Part shown: piece after piece, positions 17,801 to 25,912 of the stretch
How the letters are laid out: each line of letters begins with the position of its first letter
Numbering within the stretch: the first letter of the stretch is position 1
NCBI RefSeq assembly: GCF_001405015.1
Contig: NZ_CYZX01000003.1
Location: 62,001 to 126,000 of the forward strand
Source: Clostridium disporicum
GTDB lineage: Bacteria; Bacillota; Clostridia; Clostridiales; Clostridiaceae
Reading direction: 5' to 3'
Length of the DNA: 64,000 nucleotides
Made by a program: the position numbers and the translations under genes
The notes under the pieces: model-generated
Told to the model about the DNA's origin: nothing
The model's database searches: none
The model's input: only the letters and a program-made list of their open reading frames with translations

Positions 17801-18867
17801 GGTTCTACATATACTCCAAAATAATCCGCATTATTAGTTGTATTATTACCACGAATAAATACTCCAGCTTGTCCTTTAGGTGCATTGCTCATATCAAAAT
17901 CTACAAGTCTTGCAGTAATTGTTGCATCACCTTCAACTTCATAATTAACAAATTGGTAATTATCAGTTACTCCATTATCTTTACCTATTAAATTTCCTGA
18001 ACCTTCTATTGTAAAATTCTTATTTTCTTTATCAAAATTAGCATATGAAGTATTGTTTTCATTTCCAATGCTACTATTTACAAAACCTTCTGGTAAAATA
18101 CCTCTATCTACAGGTGTCGTAAATGTATTACTATCAAAAACTAATCCTGTAGCATCGGTTATTGAGATATTATCAAAATTAGCTATGGTATTTGAATCTG
18201 ATTCTCCGTTGCTTACTGCAAATCCAACATACCATTCATCATTATCACTTATAATTTCCTGACCTTTCATCAAAGTCTTATCAGCCGGGAAAGTTACATC
18301 ATCTGAGATGAAATATTTAAAATCATTTCTCTTTTTAACTAACTTGATATATAAGTTCTTATCATTTGAAGTTATTCCTTCAATAGTTTCTGCTCCTGTA
18401 CCACCCTTTTCTGAGTTGGCATCAGAGACATCTCTATAAGCATATCTATATCCATCTAAACTTGGTTCTACGTACACACCAAAATAATCTGCATTATCAG
18501 TATTATTAGTGCTACGAATAAATACACCAGCTTGCCCACTAGTTGCACTACTCATATCAAAATCTGCAAGTCTTGCAACAATAGTTGCATCTCCTTCAAC
18601 TTTATAACTTACAAATTGATAGCTATCAGTTGCACCTTTGTCTTTACCTACGTATCCCCCTGTTCCTTCTATATTAAATTGTTTTGTATTATTATCATAA
18701 TAAGCATTTCCTTCTGCATTGCTACCTATAGCAATACTTGAAAATCCTTCTGGCAAATATGTAAGCATATTTGCATATACTGTTTTCATATCTGGAATAA
18801 TAAATCCAAATGTAAACATAACCATCAAAATACTACTTAGTATTTGATTTTTTAATCTTTTGTTCAT
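14863..18867 (-). CDS. Cell-wall-anchored multidomain pectinesterase (CE8)
   Basis: A 1334-residue secreted enzyme that removes methyl esters from pectin. Order of parts: signal peptide (1-33); two similar beta-sandwich domains of the DUF1349/LamG kind (about 38-240 and 256-455); a fibronectin type III domain (about 465-553); CE8 catalytic beta-helix (about 655-985); a Big_2-type Ig domain (about 1010-1090); two near-identical DUF5011-like Ig repeats (about 1095-1172, 1175-1253); an acidic Asn/Ser linker; LPNTG at 1302-1306, a hydrophobic helix and RKKDKK. The catalytic blocks QAVAL, QDTL, DFIFG and LGRPW are all present, so it should be active and sortase-attached. A 16-bp hairpin stands just before the gene. 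No pectate lyase is in the window. Confidence 0.94.
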   Translation of the reverse strand: MNKRLKNQILSSILMVMFTFGFIIPDMKTVYANMLTYLPEGFSSIAIGSNAEGNAYYDNNTKQFNIEGTGGYVGKDKGATDSYQFVSYKVEGDATIVARLADFDMSSATSGQAGVFIRSTNNTDNADYFGVYVEPSLDGYRYAYRDVSDANSEKGGTGAETIEGITSNDKNLYIKLVKKRNDFKYFISDDVTFPADKTLMKGQEIISDNDEWYVGFAVSNGESDSNTIANFDNISITDATGLVFDSNTFTTPVDRGILPEGFVNSSIGNENNTSYANFDKENKNFTIEGSGNLIGKDNGVTDNYQFVNYEVEGDATITARLVDFDMSNAPKGQAGVFIRGNNTTNNADYFGVYVEPSKDQYRYAYRDNAQGKTGAAAISGLTASDKGKYIKIVKQGNNFSLYISDTSDFSNVKPINQGVTSDNNTWNVGFVVSNGGSESPATATFDNVRIETADKVYYDSTIDIMPVDTVENVKAVAGDSKVTLSWDNVEDATSYIVKRATSVDGNYEEIAIASENMYIDNNVSNYYNYYYVIVATNEKGISHNSQVASAMPNNSNPLNLQYGKDAAKFTITEKPNDTVFDSVIKIAGYTDKDGTITIEQNGKVLVDSEVKAANESFEQVLNLKLGRNTINIYQTTEDCKKTLKSFNIVRLSKENVNMIVDSNYSGNDGDTVEGIKTYKTISAAVNAVSTKNEERVVIFVKNGIYKEKTIVQSQYISIIGEDSENTVWTYDVANGTINPETGKAYGTSGSASVTVKSKAIGFTAENITIANEFKEQGNNNEQAVALNNQADQSIFINVRLIGNQDTLLADASSSVPARQYYYKSYIEGDVDFIFGRAQAVFNDCEIVSLNRNSTSNNGYVTAADTWDKDAYGYLIINSRLLGEEGIADNTVSLGRPWRPSSQTQKMTPAVTYVNNYMGSHITAKGWEDMGADSLAVDSRFFEFGNFGLGAKLSETRNQLTVEEVKNYEMNNVFAKNSATTNGNDAFTFDWIPTSVEAKVNIETLYGIFIPVTSIALEEKEATLKVGETSTINALVGPENASEKTITFKTNDENVAIVDENGVVTAVAVGTKTITVSAGDISEEYSVTVLPSLTVMNKVPVITADDVTIKVGDNFGAMEAVTANDKEDGDITSNIEVVENTVDTAKAGEYKVVYKVTDSQGASATKEIKVTVLPILVGMNSVPEIVAKDITIKVGDNFDVMEDVTANDKEDGNITSNIEVVENTVDTSKAGEYRVVYKVSDSQGASVTKEIKVTVEVVDEVVEDNNNGNSNGNAADDESVDDSVNGSTDNVGGNTTENNSNNLPNTGGTSAVAVGGIALLLIVAGVFLFRKKDKK

Positions 18868-18901
18868 AGCTTTCTCCCTTTCTATTTATGGTAAAATAAA
18901 A

Positions 18902-18941
18902 AACCGGCTAAGATCTAAAACTTATTAGATCTTAGCCGGTT
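18902..18941 (-). terminator. Strong terminator or attenuator just upstream of the pectinesterase start
   Basis: A perfect 16-bp stem (AACCGGCTAAGATCTA and its complement) with an 8-base loop, followed on the minus strand by TTTTATTTTACC. It ends 34 bases before the pectinesterase ATG. It could end the cotH transcript, about 310 bases upstream, or attenuate a pectinesterase leader; it would stop anything that enters from upstream. Confidence 0.8.
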
Positions 18942-19249
18942 GCACTGCTGACTTTATATATTCTAAGTGCCCATATTACAAATTGTAATTCTCTGTTTCT
19001 AATATATTACCATAATTATTAAATACTAAACTATCTTACTATTATTACAGATATTTAGTCTACATCCTATAACTGGCAACTACTGGTCTATATTGAAATA
19101 TTTGTATTTTAATGAAGCTTAATCATAGATTTTCAAGGTGTTTTTGGATAATATTCATATATTTCCTTTAAAAATATCCTTATTAGATAGAATATATGTT
19201 GGATTTAATTTGTTTCTATTTGCTTACCACTTTCATTATCTCCACTCTA
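18942..19249 (-). other. Noncoding stretch between cotH-like gene and the terminator
   Basis: About 300 bases without an open frame of note. I looked for the core motifs of c-di-GMP, SAM and preQ1 riboswitches on the minus strand and found none. A short palindrome ATTACAAATTGTAAT lies near 18976-18990. If the pectinesterase promoter lies here, its mRNA would carry a long leader ending in the 16-bp hairpin. Confidence 0.4.
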
Positions 19250-21223
19250 TTACTGACTATTTCCAACTTCACCTTCAATATTCTGTTGCATATCATTAGT
19301 ATTTATATTGGGCTGCTGTTCCATATTAACCCCATTCATATTTGGTGGCATCTGCTGAATATTTGCACCGTTCATATCCGTCGGCATCTGTGGTAGATTT
19401 TCTCCATTCATATCAGTTGGCATTTGTGGGATATTTTGTCCATCAATATTTCCTGGGATATTATTCATATCGAACATTCCACCTTTATTTCCACCCATAC
19501 CCATTTGTTGTTGACCACCTAATACTGATAAATCAACAGTAGTTTCGATAGTACCATATTCTGTTGAAGGCTGTTCACCATTAAGTTGAGCAATTACACT
19601 TGATGATCTATCTTGCATAAATGTTCTTAACTCTGAAACTGCACTTTCATATTCATCGTAATTATAAAAAGCTGTCACATCTTCTTTAACATAATCTTTA
19701 ATCATATTATCAATTTTAGTTACTAAATTATTAAAGCCATCATTGCTTATATAATTTTCTATAATTTGATTTAGATAGCTATGATATAATTCTTTATACT
19801 CATCAACTTCCAATAACTTCCCTATTAAAGGAGCATCTTCTAATGTACCTGTTACTGGTGAATCAATTGGGAAATTTACTGCACTACTAGCATTATTAAC
19901 ACCAAATCCTGCAAAGGACATATTTAAGTCCCAAGGCAGCATTTCAAATACTCCATCTCTTTCATAAAGATAATAATTATGATACATTCCACCGGAATAA
20001 CTATCTAAATTAACTAAAAACGTATTTACTGCAAAGTATTTTAATATTTCTTCTACATTTAGATACTCTTCAAGATTTTCCCCCTTATTTAAGTTTTTTA
20101 TCATATCTACAATCTTTTGATAATCAGCTTCTGTTGTAGTTTTAAATTCAGCGCTTTCAGTTATTGTTGAATAACTTACTATATCATCATCTATATATTT
20201 AAGATCTGCACCCCCATTATTTCCTTTATTAAATCCGCCCATCATTCCTTGCTTATTACCCTGCATATCATTTGGAATTCCTTCTGGAAGATTTTCTGGC
20301 ATTCCTTGCATCATATTACCTTCAGCATTTTCTGTTGTTCCATTAAACATAACTCCTTCCATATTAGCAGGCATATCAGTAGGAACGTTGCCTTCCACTC
20401 CTTCAGGTATATTTTCTGGAATATTTGGCATATTTCCTTCCATTCCTTCAGGTATGTTTCCAGGCATACTTTGCATATTGCCATCCATTCCTTGTGAATT
20501 ACTATTTGATGCTGCTGACTCTCCACCTATATCTTCATTCATTTGGAAATCAGGCTTTATCATTTCTTCACCTTTTTGCCCCATATCATTATTATTCAAA
20601 TCCATAGTTTCAGGTTTATAAAGATTTCCCTCTACTGAACCATAATATTTTTCTATATATCTTTCATCAATATCTTCTATAGCAAGATAAAATCCCCATG
20701 GCTCTCCATTTATACTTATACTTGCATAAGAATACTCTGGAGTTGGAACCCCTAAAGATTCATATATCTCATATGATAAATATTCCTTCATGTATGTAGG
20801 GTCTTGATAATTATTATTTAAAGCTAATTTTTCTATTCCATTGTATGTTTGACCATCAACATATTTATCAAATTTAATCTTTAAACTATATCTATCTGTA
20901 GTATCATCCTTAGCTATATTACTAAGACTTGAATTTCCTTTAGCTCTTACCCCTACACTATAAAAAGTCTCTCCATTTATTGTTACATTTGCCTCATAGT
21001 ATTCTTCTGCTGTTGCATTTTCTTTTAAATCCTCCCAGTCACTATCAGCAATTTCAATATTAATATTTGTAATATTATCTTTATCTAAGACAGTATCAAC
21101 ATTTTGTATATTTCCATAACCATTTTCAGTATTTGGATTAAATTTAACTAAATATACTCCAATTAAAGCTAAGCATATAATAATTAATGTAATTAAAATA
21201 TACTTTGTCTTTTTATCATTCAT
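19250..21223 (-). CDS. CotH-family (atypical protein kinase fold) surface protein
   Basis: A 657-residue protein with one N-terminal membrane anchor (residues 8-25) and the rest outside. CotH-kinase blocks are present: YSLKIKFDKY, LALNNNYQDPTYMKEYL, YASISINGEPWGFYLAIEDID with ERYIEKYYG, and LPWDLNMSF with the metal-binding Asp. A Met/Asn/Pro/Gly/Glu-rich insert (about 228-338) interrupts the kinase fold. The C-terminus has three 12-residue repeats of the type PQMPTDMNGENL. CotH of Bacillus phosphorylates spore-coat proteins; other homologues sit on the cell surface. It follows a two-component system on the same strand but behind a terminator. Substrate unknown. Confidence 0.87.
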   Translation of the reverse strand: MNDKKTKYILITLIIICLALIGVYLVKFNPNTENGYGNIQNVDTVLDKDNITNINIEIADSDWEDLKENATAEEYYEANVTINGETFYSVGVRAKGNSSLSNIAKDDTTDRYSLKIKFDKYVDGQTYNGIEKLALNNNYQDPTYMKEYLSYEIYESLGVPTPEYSYASISINGEPWGFYLAIEDIDERYIEKYYGSVEGNLYKPETMDLNNNDMGQKGEEMIKPDFQMNEDIGGESAASNSNSQGMDGNMQSMPGNIPEGMEGNMPNIPENIPEGVEGNVPTDMPANMEGVMFNGTTENAEGNMMQGMPENLPEGIPNDMQGNKQGMMGGFNKGNNGGADLKYIDDDIVSYSTITESAEFKTTTEADYQKIVDMIKNLNKGENLEEYLNVEEILKYFAVNTFLVNLDSYSGGMYHNYYLYERDGVFEMLPWDLNMSFAGFGVNNASSAVNFPIDSPVTGTLEDAPLIGKLLEVDEYKELYHSYLNQIIENYISNDGFNNLVTKIDNMIKDYVKEDVTAFYNYDEYESAVSELRTFMQDRSSSVIAQLNGEQPSTEYGTIETTVDLSVLGGQQQMGMGGNKGGMFDMNNIPGNIDGQNIPQMPTDMNGENLPQMPTDMNGANIQQMPPNMNGVNMEQQPNINTNDMQQNIEGEVGNSQ

Positions 21224-21295
21224 TATTAACCCACCTCCATATATTTCTATTTCATTCTAATAGATGAATCTTAACATTAACTTAACATAAATAAA

Positions 21296-21356
21296 AAACT
21301 CTACGCAGAATTTATCTGTACCGTATACAGCATCAATTCTCTTTTGCATAGAGTTT
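21296..21356 (-). terminator. Terminator of the two-component operon
   Basis: Long interrupted hairpin: AAACTCTACGC / GCATAGAGTTT outer arms, GAATT / AATTC middle and CTGTA / TACAG inner pairs, then TTTTTAT on the minus strand. It lies 27 bases past the kinase stop and separates it from the CotH gene. Confidence 0.7.
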
Positions 21357-21382
21357 ATATTTTTACTTAATCTAAGTTATCA

Positions 21383-22624
21383 TTACTTTATTGATTTAGG
21401 AATTAATAAAGTAAATTCTGTTCCAACCAATTCTTTTGAAGTTAATTTAACCTTAATATCTAAAGTTTTAGAAATAGATTTTAAAAGACTTAATCCTATT
21501 CCACTACCACTTATATTCTTAACTCTCACATCAGCACTTCTAAAGAATCTATCAAAAATACGCTTTTGATCTTCTTCCTTTATACCAATCCCATTATCTT
21601 TAACAGTTACTTTTATATTCTTTCCTGCATCTTCAAAACTAAGTTGAATTTTACCATTATCACCAGTATATTTAAAAGCATTCTCGATTAAGATAATTAT
21701 CATTCTCTTAATTTTATTGTAATCCCAGCTCACTTTCAAATCAGAATCTACTGTTTTTACTTCAAAGGTCTTCTCTTGAATTTCAGCTAAATCAATATAG
21801 AATTCACTTAAATCTGTAATAAAATCATTTAAAGAAAATTCTGTTATATTAATACTTCCATCAACATCTTCCTTTGATAGTAATAGTAAATCACTATTAA
21901 GCTTTTCTAAACCTCTTACCTCACTCATCATTTTTGATATATGTTCAAAATTATTATCAATAGTATCTCCCCACTTATTAGCAAGAAGTTCTAGCTTCCC
22001 TCTTATTACTGCAAGAGGTGTTCTCATCTCATGGGATGCATCTTGAACAAAAAATACCTGCTTATCATAAGCCTCCTTAACAGGCTTCATTATCTTTGAA
22101 GAAAGATAATAAGATAATACAAGTGCTATTATAATTAGTATAACAAAACTTAATATTATTGAACTCATAAGCTGATTTACAGACTGTATCTCTGAATCTA
22201 CATTTATTAATAATGATACAACTAAATCATTAAATTTAAATTTTATTCCTCTAAATGTATATTCCCCAAAGGTTAAAGTCACTATTTCATCTTCAGAGTT
22301 ATCAGGAAAAACTGGTAGATTATCAGAGTCAAAATAGTAATTTTGATTCATTAATGCAACTCCATTACCAGTCTGTATTATCATAATAATATTAGGTGGT
22401 AGCTTAGGTATACCTCTCCACTCTCTTACATCTCTCCCTGTATTCATTGCATTGCTATAAGTATTTCTCTCATTCATAAGCTGTTGATCTATATGACTAA
22501 ATACTATAGAAGTATATAAAGTTTTAGTGATTATCGCAAATATTAACAAGCAAATAAATACTATAGATAAACTCAAAATTATTACTTTCCTCTTGGTCTT
22601 TAAAAATATATCTTTCTTCATCAT
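21383..22624 (-). CDS. Sensor histidine kinase (EnvZ/PhoR type)
   Basis: A 413-residue membrane kinase. Helix one spans about 13-35, an extracellular sensor of about 120 residues follows, and helix two spans about 152-174. The dimerisation/phospho-acceptor helix has ASHEMRTPLAV with His198; the ATPase part has the N box ILIENAFKYT, G1 DNGIGI, F box RIFDRFFR and G2 GSGIGLSLLKS. It starts two bases after the response-regulator stop, with GAGG of its own site inside the regulator's last codons. The signal is unknown; the next gene downstream is the CotH-family protein. Confidence 0.94.
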   Translation of the reverse strand: MMKKDIFLKTKRKVIILSLSIVFICLLIFAIITKTLYTSIVFSHIDQQLMNERNTYSNAMNTGRDVREWRGIPKLPPNIIMIIQTGNGVALMNQNYYFDSDNLPVFPDNSEDEIVTLTFGEYTFRGIKFKFNDLVVSLLINVDSEIQSVNQLMSSIILSFVILIIIALVLSYYLSSKIMKPVKEAYDKQVFFVQDASHEMRTPLAVIRGKLELLANKWGDTIDNNFEHISKMMSEVRGLEKLNSDLLLLSKEDVDGSINITEFSLNDFITDLSEFYIDLAEIQEKTFEVKTVDSDLKVSWDYNKIKRMIIILIENAFKYTGDNGKIQLSFEDAGKNIKVTVKDNGIGIKEEDQKRIFDRFFRSADVRVKNISGSGIGLSLLKSISKTLDIKVKLTSKELVGTEFTLLIPKSIK

Positions 22625-22626
22625 AG

Positions 22627-23310
22627 TTAGTCCTCAATGCTTTCGTCCATTAAATACCCCATACCTCTCTTTGTAACAATATATTTATCATATCCGTATT
22701 TACTTAAATTTTTTCTAAGTCTACTCATATAAACTTCTATTATTTCAGTTGATGCATCACTATTGTATCCACAAATATTATCAAATATCTGTTCCTTAAA
22801 TAATAGTACACCCTTGTTCATTATTAAATATTCTAATAAACTATACAGCTTCTCATTTAAATCAATTTCATTGCCTTTAATATAAACCCTCTTAGTCTTC
22901 ATATTAACTTCCATGTCTTTAAACTGAAGCATATTTGAACTTTTTATTTTTCCTACACTCTTTAATATTGCAATTATCCTTGCTTTAAGCTCTTCCATAT
23001 AAAATGGCTTTGTTAGATAATCATTTGCCCCTAAATTGAAAGCTTTAAGCTTATCTCCAAGCTCTTCCTTTGCTGTAAGAACTATAACTGCTGTGTCTAT
23101 ACCTTTTTTAGACATATACTTTAATACTCCCATTCCATCTATTTCAGGAAGCATTAAATCTAAAATAATTATATCAAAATCATATAGCTCTAAATAATCA
23201 ATAGCATCTCTTCCGTTATATACATTTTTAATATCCATTTCATCTTTAAAATACTCTAATATATTCTCACTAATCTTCTCATTATCTTCAACTAACAATA
23301 CCTTTATCAT
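22627..23310 (-). CDS. OmpR-family response regulator
   Basis: About 227 residues. The receiver domain has the acidic pair at LLVEDNE and the phosphate-accepting Asp near residue 51 in IIILDLMLPEIDG, then the conserved Lys in YLTKPF. The winged-helix DNA-binding domain covers about 128-225, ending YIVTKRGMGYLMD. GGAGG lies seven bases before the ATG chosen here; the codon before it is a GTG in the same frame. First gene of the operon with the histidine kinase. Confidence 0.94.
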   Translation of the reverse strand: MIKVLLVEDNEKISENILEYFKDEMDIKNVYNGRDAIDYLELYDFDIIILDLMLPEIDGMGVLKYMSKKGIDTAVIVLTAKEELGDKLKAFNLGANDYLTKPFYMEELKARIIAILKSVGKIKSSNMLQFKDMEVNMKTKRVYIKGNEIDLNEKLYSLLEYLIMNKGVLLFKEQIFDNICGYNSDASTEIIEVYMSRLRKNLSKYGYDKYIVTKRGMGYLMDESIED

Positions 23311-23434
23311 CACTATTCCTCCATAATAAGCTACATTATTTCTTATTATTTTTATAATCCTAATTATAGCTTACATTTCTGTACATTACCTTAACTAATA
23401 TGTACAGAAATTTTTCGTAAAATTTATATAGATT

Positions 23435-23962
23435 TTAACTGAATATTTTTCTATATTCATCCTCAAGTATAGACATTATGTATATACCTCTATACTGATT
23501 ATCTATAAATATTCCATCTCTTTTTAATCCTTCAACCTTAAATCCTACTTTTTCATACATTTTCTTTGCTCTTAGATTATAGTCAAAAACTTCTAACTCT
23601 ACTCTATGTAATTTTAACTTTTCAAATGCAATTCTTAATATTTCTACTGTTGCCTTATATCCAATTCCTTTTCCAAATGATTCTTTATTAAATATAGCTA
23701 TTCTAAAATGACAGCTCTTATTATCATCATCTATTTCCATTAACACAGCTTCACCTAAAATATTATTATTTAAATCACAAATAACATAATCCTCCCTTGA
23801 ATCATCTTTTACTACTCTGTCTATATAATTACATATTTGTTCCTCAGTTGGATTATTTGTTGTCCCAGTATAATACATCACTTCTTCATCTTGATTTTTA
23901 AACCCACTATTCCAATATTCCTTTTTATCTTCTAATGATAATTTTCTTAAGTTTATATCCAT
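23435..23962 (-). CDS. GNAT N-acetyltransferase (RimJ/RimL-like)
   Basis: About 175 residues with a GNAT fold: motif A FGKGIGYKATVEILRIAFEKL for acetyl-CoA, followed by LHRVELEVFDYNLRAKKMYEKVGF and a C-terminal GLKRDGIF, typical of the RimJ/RimL and spermidine acetyltransferase branch. It should move an acetyl group from acetyl-CoA to an amine. I choose the ATG after GGGGGTTAAC; a longer frame starts 20 codons upstream at a GTG with no good ribosome site. It stands alone upstream of the response regulator. Confidence 0.85.
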   Translation of the reverse strand: MDINLRKLSLEDKKEYWNSGFKNQDEEVMYYTGTTNNPTEEQICNYIDRVVKDDSREDYVICDLNNNILGEAVLMEIDDDNKSCHFRIAIFNKESFGKGIGYKATVEILRIAFEKLKLHRVELEVFDYNLRAKKMYEKVGFKVEGLKRDGIFIDNQYRGIYIMSILEDEYRKIFS

Positions 23963-24184
23963 GTTAACCCCCATCTTCCTTATAACTAAATATTTGTGCA
24001 CATTATTTTCATCTTTATTCACTCAACTATATTGAATATCAATACTACATATATCCCTATATACATTTAATTACGTAGTTAATCTTAATTATACATTTTT
24101 TATATCATTATTCCAATAAATGTATAATCAATATATAGTTTAACATATATTTTTTATATTACTAAAAATATTTGGAGGTATTAC

Positions 24185-24352
24185 ATGAATAAAAAAACTA
24201 TTAATACTATTTTCAAAGTAGTTGGTTTATCTATGGGAGTAGCAACTTTAGCTTTATCAATTATAACAACTATTGATATAAACACATCTATAACTCTATT
24301 ATCAATTGGTCTTACATCATTAGGAATAGCTCAACTTAGTTCAGAAAATTAA
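24185..24352 (+). CDS. Small hydrophobic protein, unknown
   Basis: A 55-residue protein with an ATG preceded by GGAGG at a seven-base spacing. After a basic MNKKTINTIFK start come two hydrophobic stretches (about 11-29 and 35-51) split by DINTS, so it is probably a two-helix membrane peptide. It is the only plus-strand gene between 11.4 and 48 kb. A hairpin follows 55 bases after the stop. I do not recognise the family; a toxin-like or envelope peptide would both fit the size and make-up. Confidence 0.6.
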   Translation: MNKKTINTIFKVVGLSMGVATLALSIITTIDINTSITLLSIGLTSLGIAQLSSEN

Positions 24353-24407
24353 ACTAGTTGCTCGTGCAAACATATTAATATGAAAAACTTATTTCTATTA
24401 CGCATAT

Positions 24408-24434
24408 AAAGGATGTCCAAATTGGACATCCTTT
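24408..24434. terminator. Hairpin between the small hydrophobic gene and gltD
   Basis: Perfect 11-bp stem AAAGGATGTCC / GGACATCCTTT with a 5-base loop, placed between two converging genes and five bases from the gltD stop. Neither side has a long U-tract, but the CCTTT arms help. Confidence 0.65.
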
Positions 24435-24438
24435 AATC

Positions 24439-25911
24439 CTATTTAACAAGATATTTATGAACATTATAAGCTACATCTATTCCTTCTCTTATAGCCCATA
24501 CCACTAAAGATTGACCTCTTCTAGCATCTCCACAAACAAATATATTATCTTTATTTGTTTTATAGCTTTTATCATCAGCTTTTATATTTCCTCTATTATT
24601 TAATTCTATTTCTAATGCTTGAGCTAAATAATCTTCAGACCCTAAAAATCCCATAGCAATTAAAACTAAATCTACACCTATTAATTTTTCACTATTTTCT
24701 ACTGGTATAGGTACAACTCTATTATCTTCAGTTTTTTCCCATTTTACGTTTGTTATTACAGCTTTTTTAACATTGCCGTTTTCATCACCAATTAACTCTT
24801 TTACTGAAGTTAAATATTTTCTTGGATCTTTCCCAAACTTAGCTACATACTCTTCTTGACCATAATCTTCTTTAAAAATATTTGCCCATTGTGGCCAAGG
24901 ATTATTATCACTCCTAGCTTTTGGTGGCTTATCTGTTATTTCTAGTTGTATTATAGATTTAGCTCCTTGTCTTAAAGCTGTCGCAACACAATCTGTTCCT
25001 GTATCTCCTCCACCAATAATTAATACATTTTTATTCTTTGCATCTATATAATTATTATTATCTATTTTCGGTGATAATAAAGTTCTTGTATTTTCTTTTA
25101 GATAATCTACAGCAAACTCTATACCTCTTAACTCTCTGCCTTTAACATTTAAATCTCTAGGTTTTGGTGCTCCTGTTGCTAAGATAACTGAGTCATAATT
25201 ATTGAGTATCATAGAAGTTACCTTGCTCTCTTTTCCAACATCTACCCCAGTTAAAAAGGTTACTCCTTCTTCTTTCATTAACATAACCCTACGATTTACA
25301 ACGGATTTATCTAGCTTCATATTAGGTATACCATACATAAGTAGTCCCCCAACTCTATCTTCCCTTTCATAAACAGTAACTGTATGTCCTAACTTATTTA
25401 AAATATAAGCTGCTGAAAGTCCTGCTGGACCTGAACCTACTATAGCAATAGTTTTTCCCGTTCTACATATGGGGGGTTTTGCCTGCATTGTTCCATTGCT
25501 AAAAGCTTTATCTATTATAAATCTTTCATTTTCCTTTATGCTAACTGATACACCATTAAGTCCAACTGTACATCCATGTTCACAAGGCGCTGGACATACT
25601 CTTCCAGTAAACTCTGGAAATGGATTTGTCATTAATAATCTTTGTAATGCCAACTTATAATTACCTTTATATAATAAGTGATTAAATTCAGGGATTAAGT
25701 TGTTTAGAGGACAACCAGATACTCTATTATTTATTAAAATACCACTTTGACAATATGGAATTCCACAATCCATACATCTAGTCCCTTGTTCTTTTTGCTT
25801 ATCTTCACTTAAGCTCTTATGAAATTCATCATAATTATTAATTCTATCTAGTGGAGCTATATTTTCTCCTGTTTCTCTTTCATATACTAAAAATCCATCA
25901 GGCCTTCCCAT
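24439..25911 (-). CDS. gltD: Glutamate synthase (NADPH) small subunit
   Basis: About 490 residues. The N-terminal domain has the cysteines for two 4Fe-4S clusters, for example CMDCGIPYCQSG and CPAPCEHGC. The FAD site is AIVGSGPAGLSAAYIL and the NADPH site VLIIGGGDTGTDCVATAL; the C-terminus has the FAD-contact GDARRGQSLVVWAI. It passes electrons from NADPH to GltB. The ATG chosen follows GGAGTGGAG and lies just past the gltB stop, giving tight coupling; an in-frame ATG seven codons upstream overlaps gltB. Last gene of the glnA-nitR-gltBD cluster. Confidence 0.96.
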   Translation of the reverse strand: MGRPDGFLVYERETGENIAPLDRINNYDEFHKSLSEDKQKEQGTRCMDCGIPYCQSGILINNRVSGCPLNNLIPEFNHLLYKGNYKLALQRLLMTNPFPEFTGRVCPAPCEHGCTVGLNGVSVSIKENERFIIDKAFSNGTMQAKPPICRTGKTIAIVGSGPAGLSAAYILNKLGHTVTVYEREDRVGGLLMYGIPNMKLDKSVVNRRVMLMKEEGVTFLTGVDVGKESKVTSMILNNYDSVILATGAPKPRDLNVKGRELRGIEFAVDYLKENTRTLLSPKIDNNNYIDAKNKNVLIIGGGDTGTDCVATALRQGAKSIIQLEITDKPPKARSDNNPWPQWANIFKEDYGQEEYVAKFGKDPRKYLTSVKELIGDENGNVKKAVITNVKWEKTEDNRVVPIPVENSEKLIGVDLVLIAMGFLGSEDYLAQALEIELNNRGNIKADDKSYKTNKDNIFVCGDARRGQSLVVWAIREGIDVAYNVHKYLVK

Positions 25912-25912
25912 A

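Noticed and set aside
18942..19249. A riboswitch in the pectinesterase leader
   Set aside because: I looked for core motifs of c-di-GMP, SAM and preQ1 classes on the minus strand and saw none; the region is kept as undefined noncoding.
20249..20621. Several overlapping frames opposite the CotH insert
   Set aside because: They are His/Ile/Phe-rich shadows of the Met/Pro/Asn repeats, in multiple frames at once, without ribosome sites.
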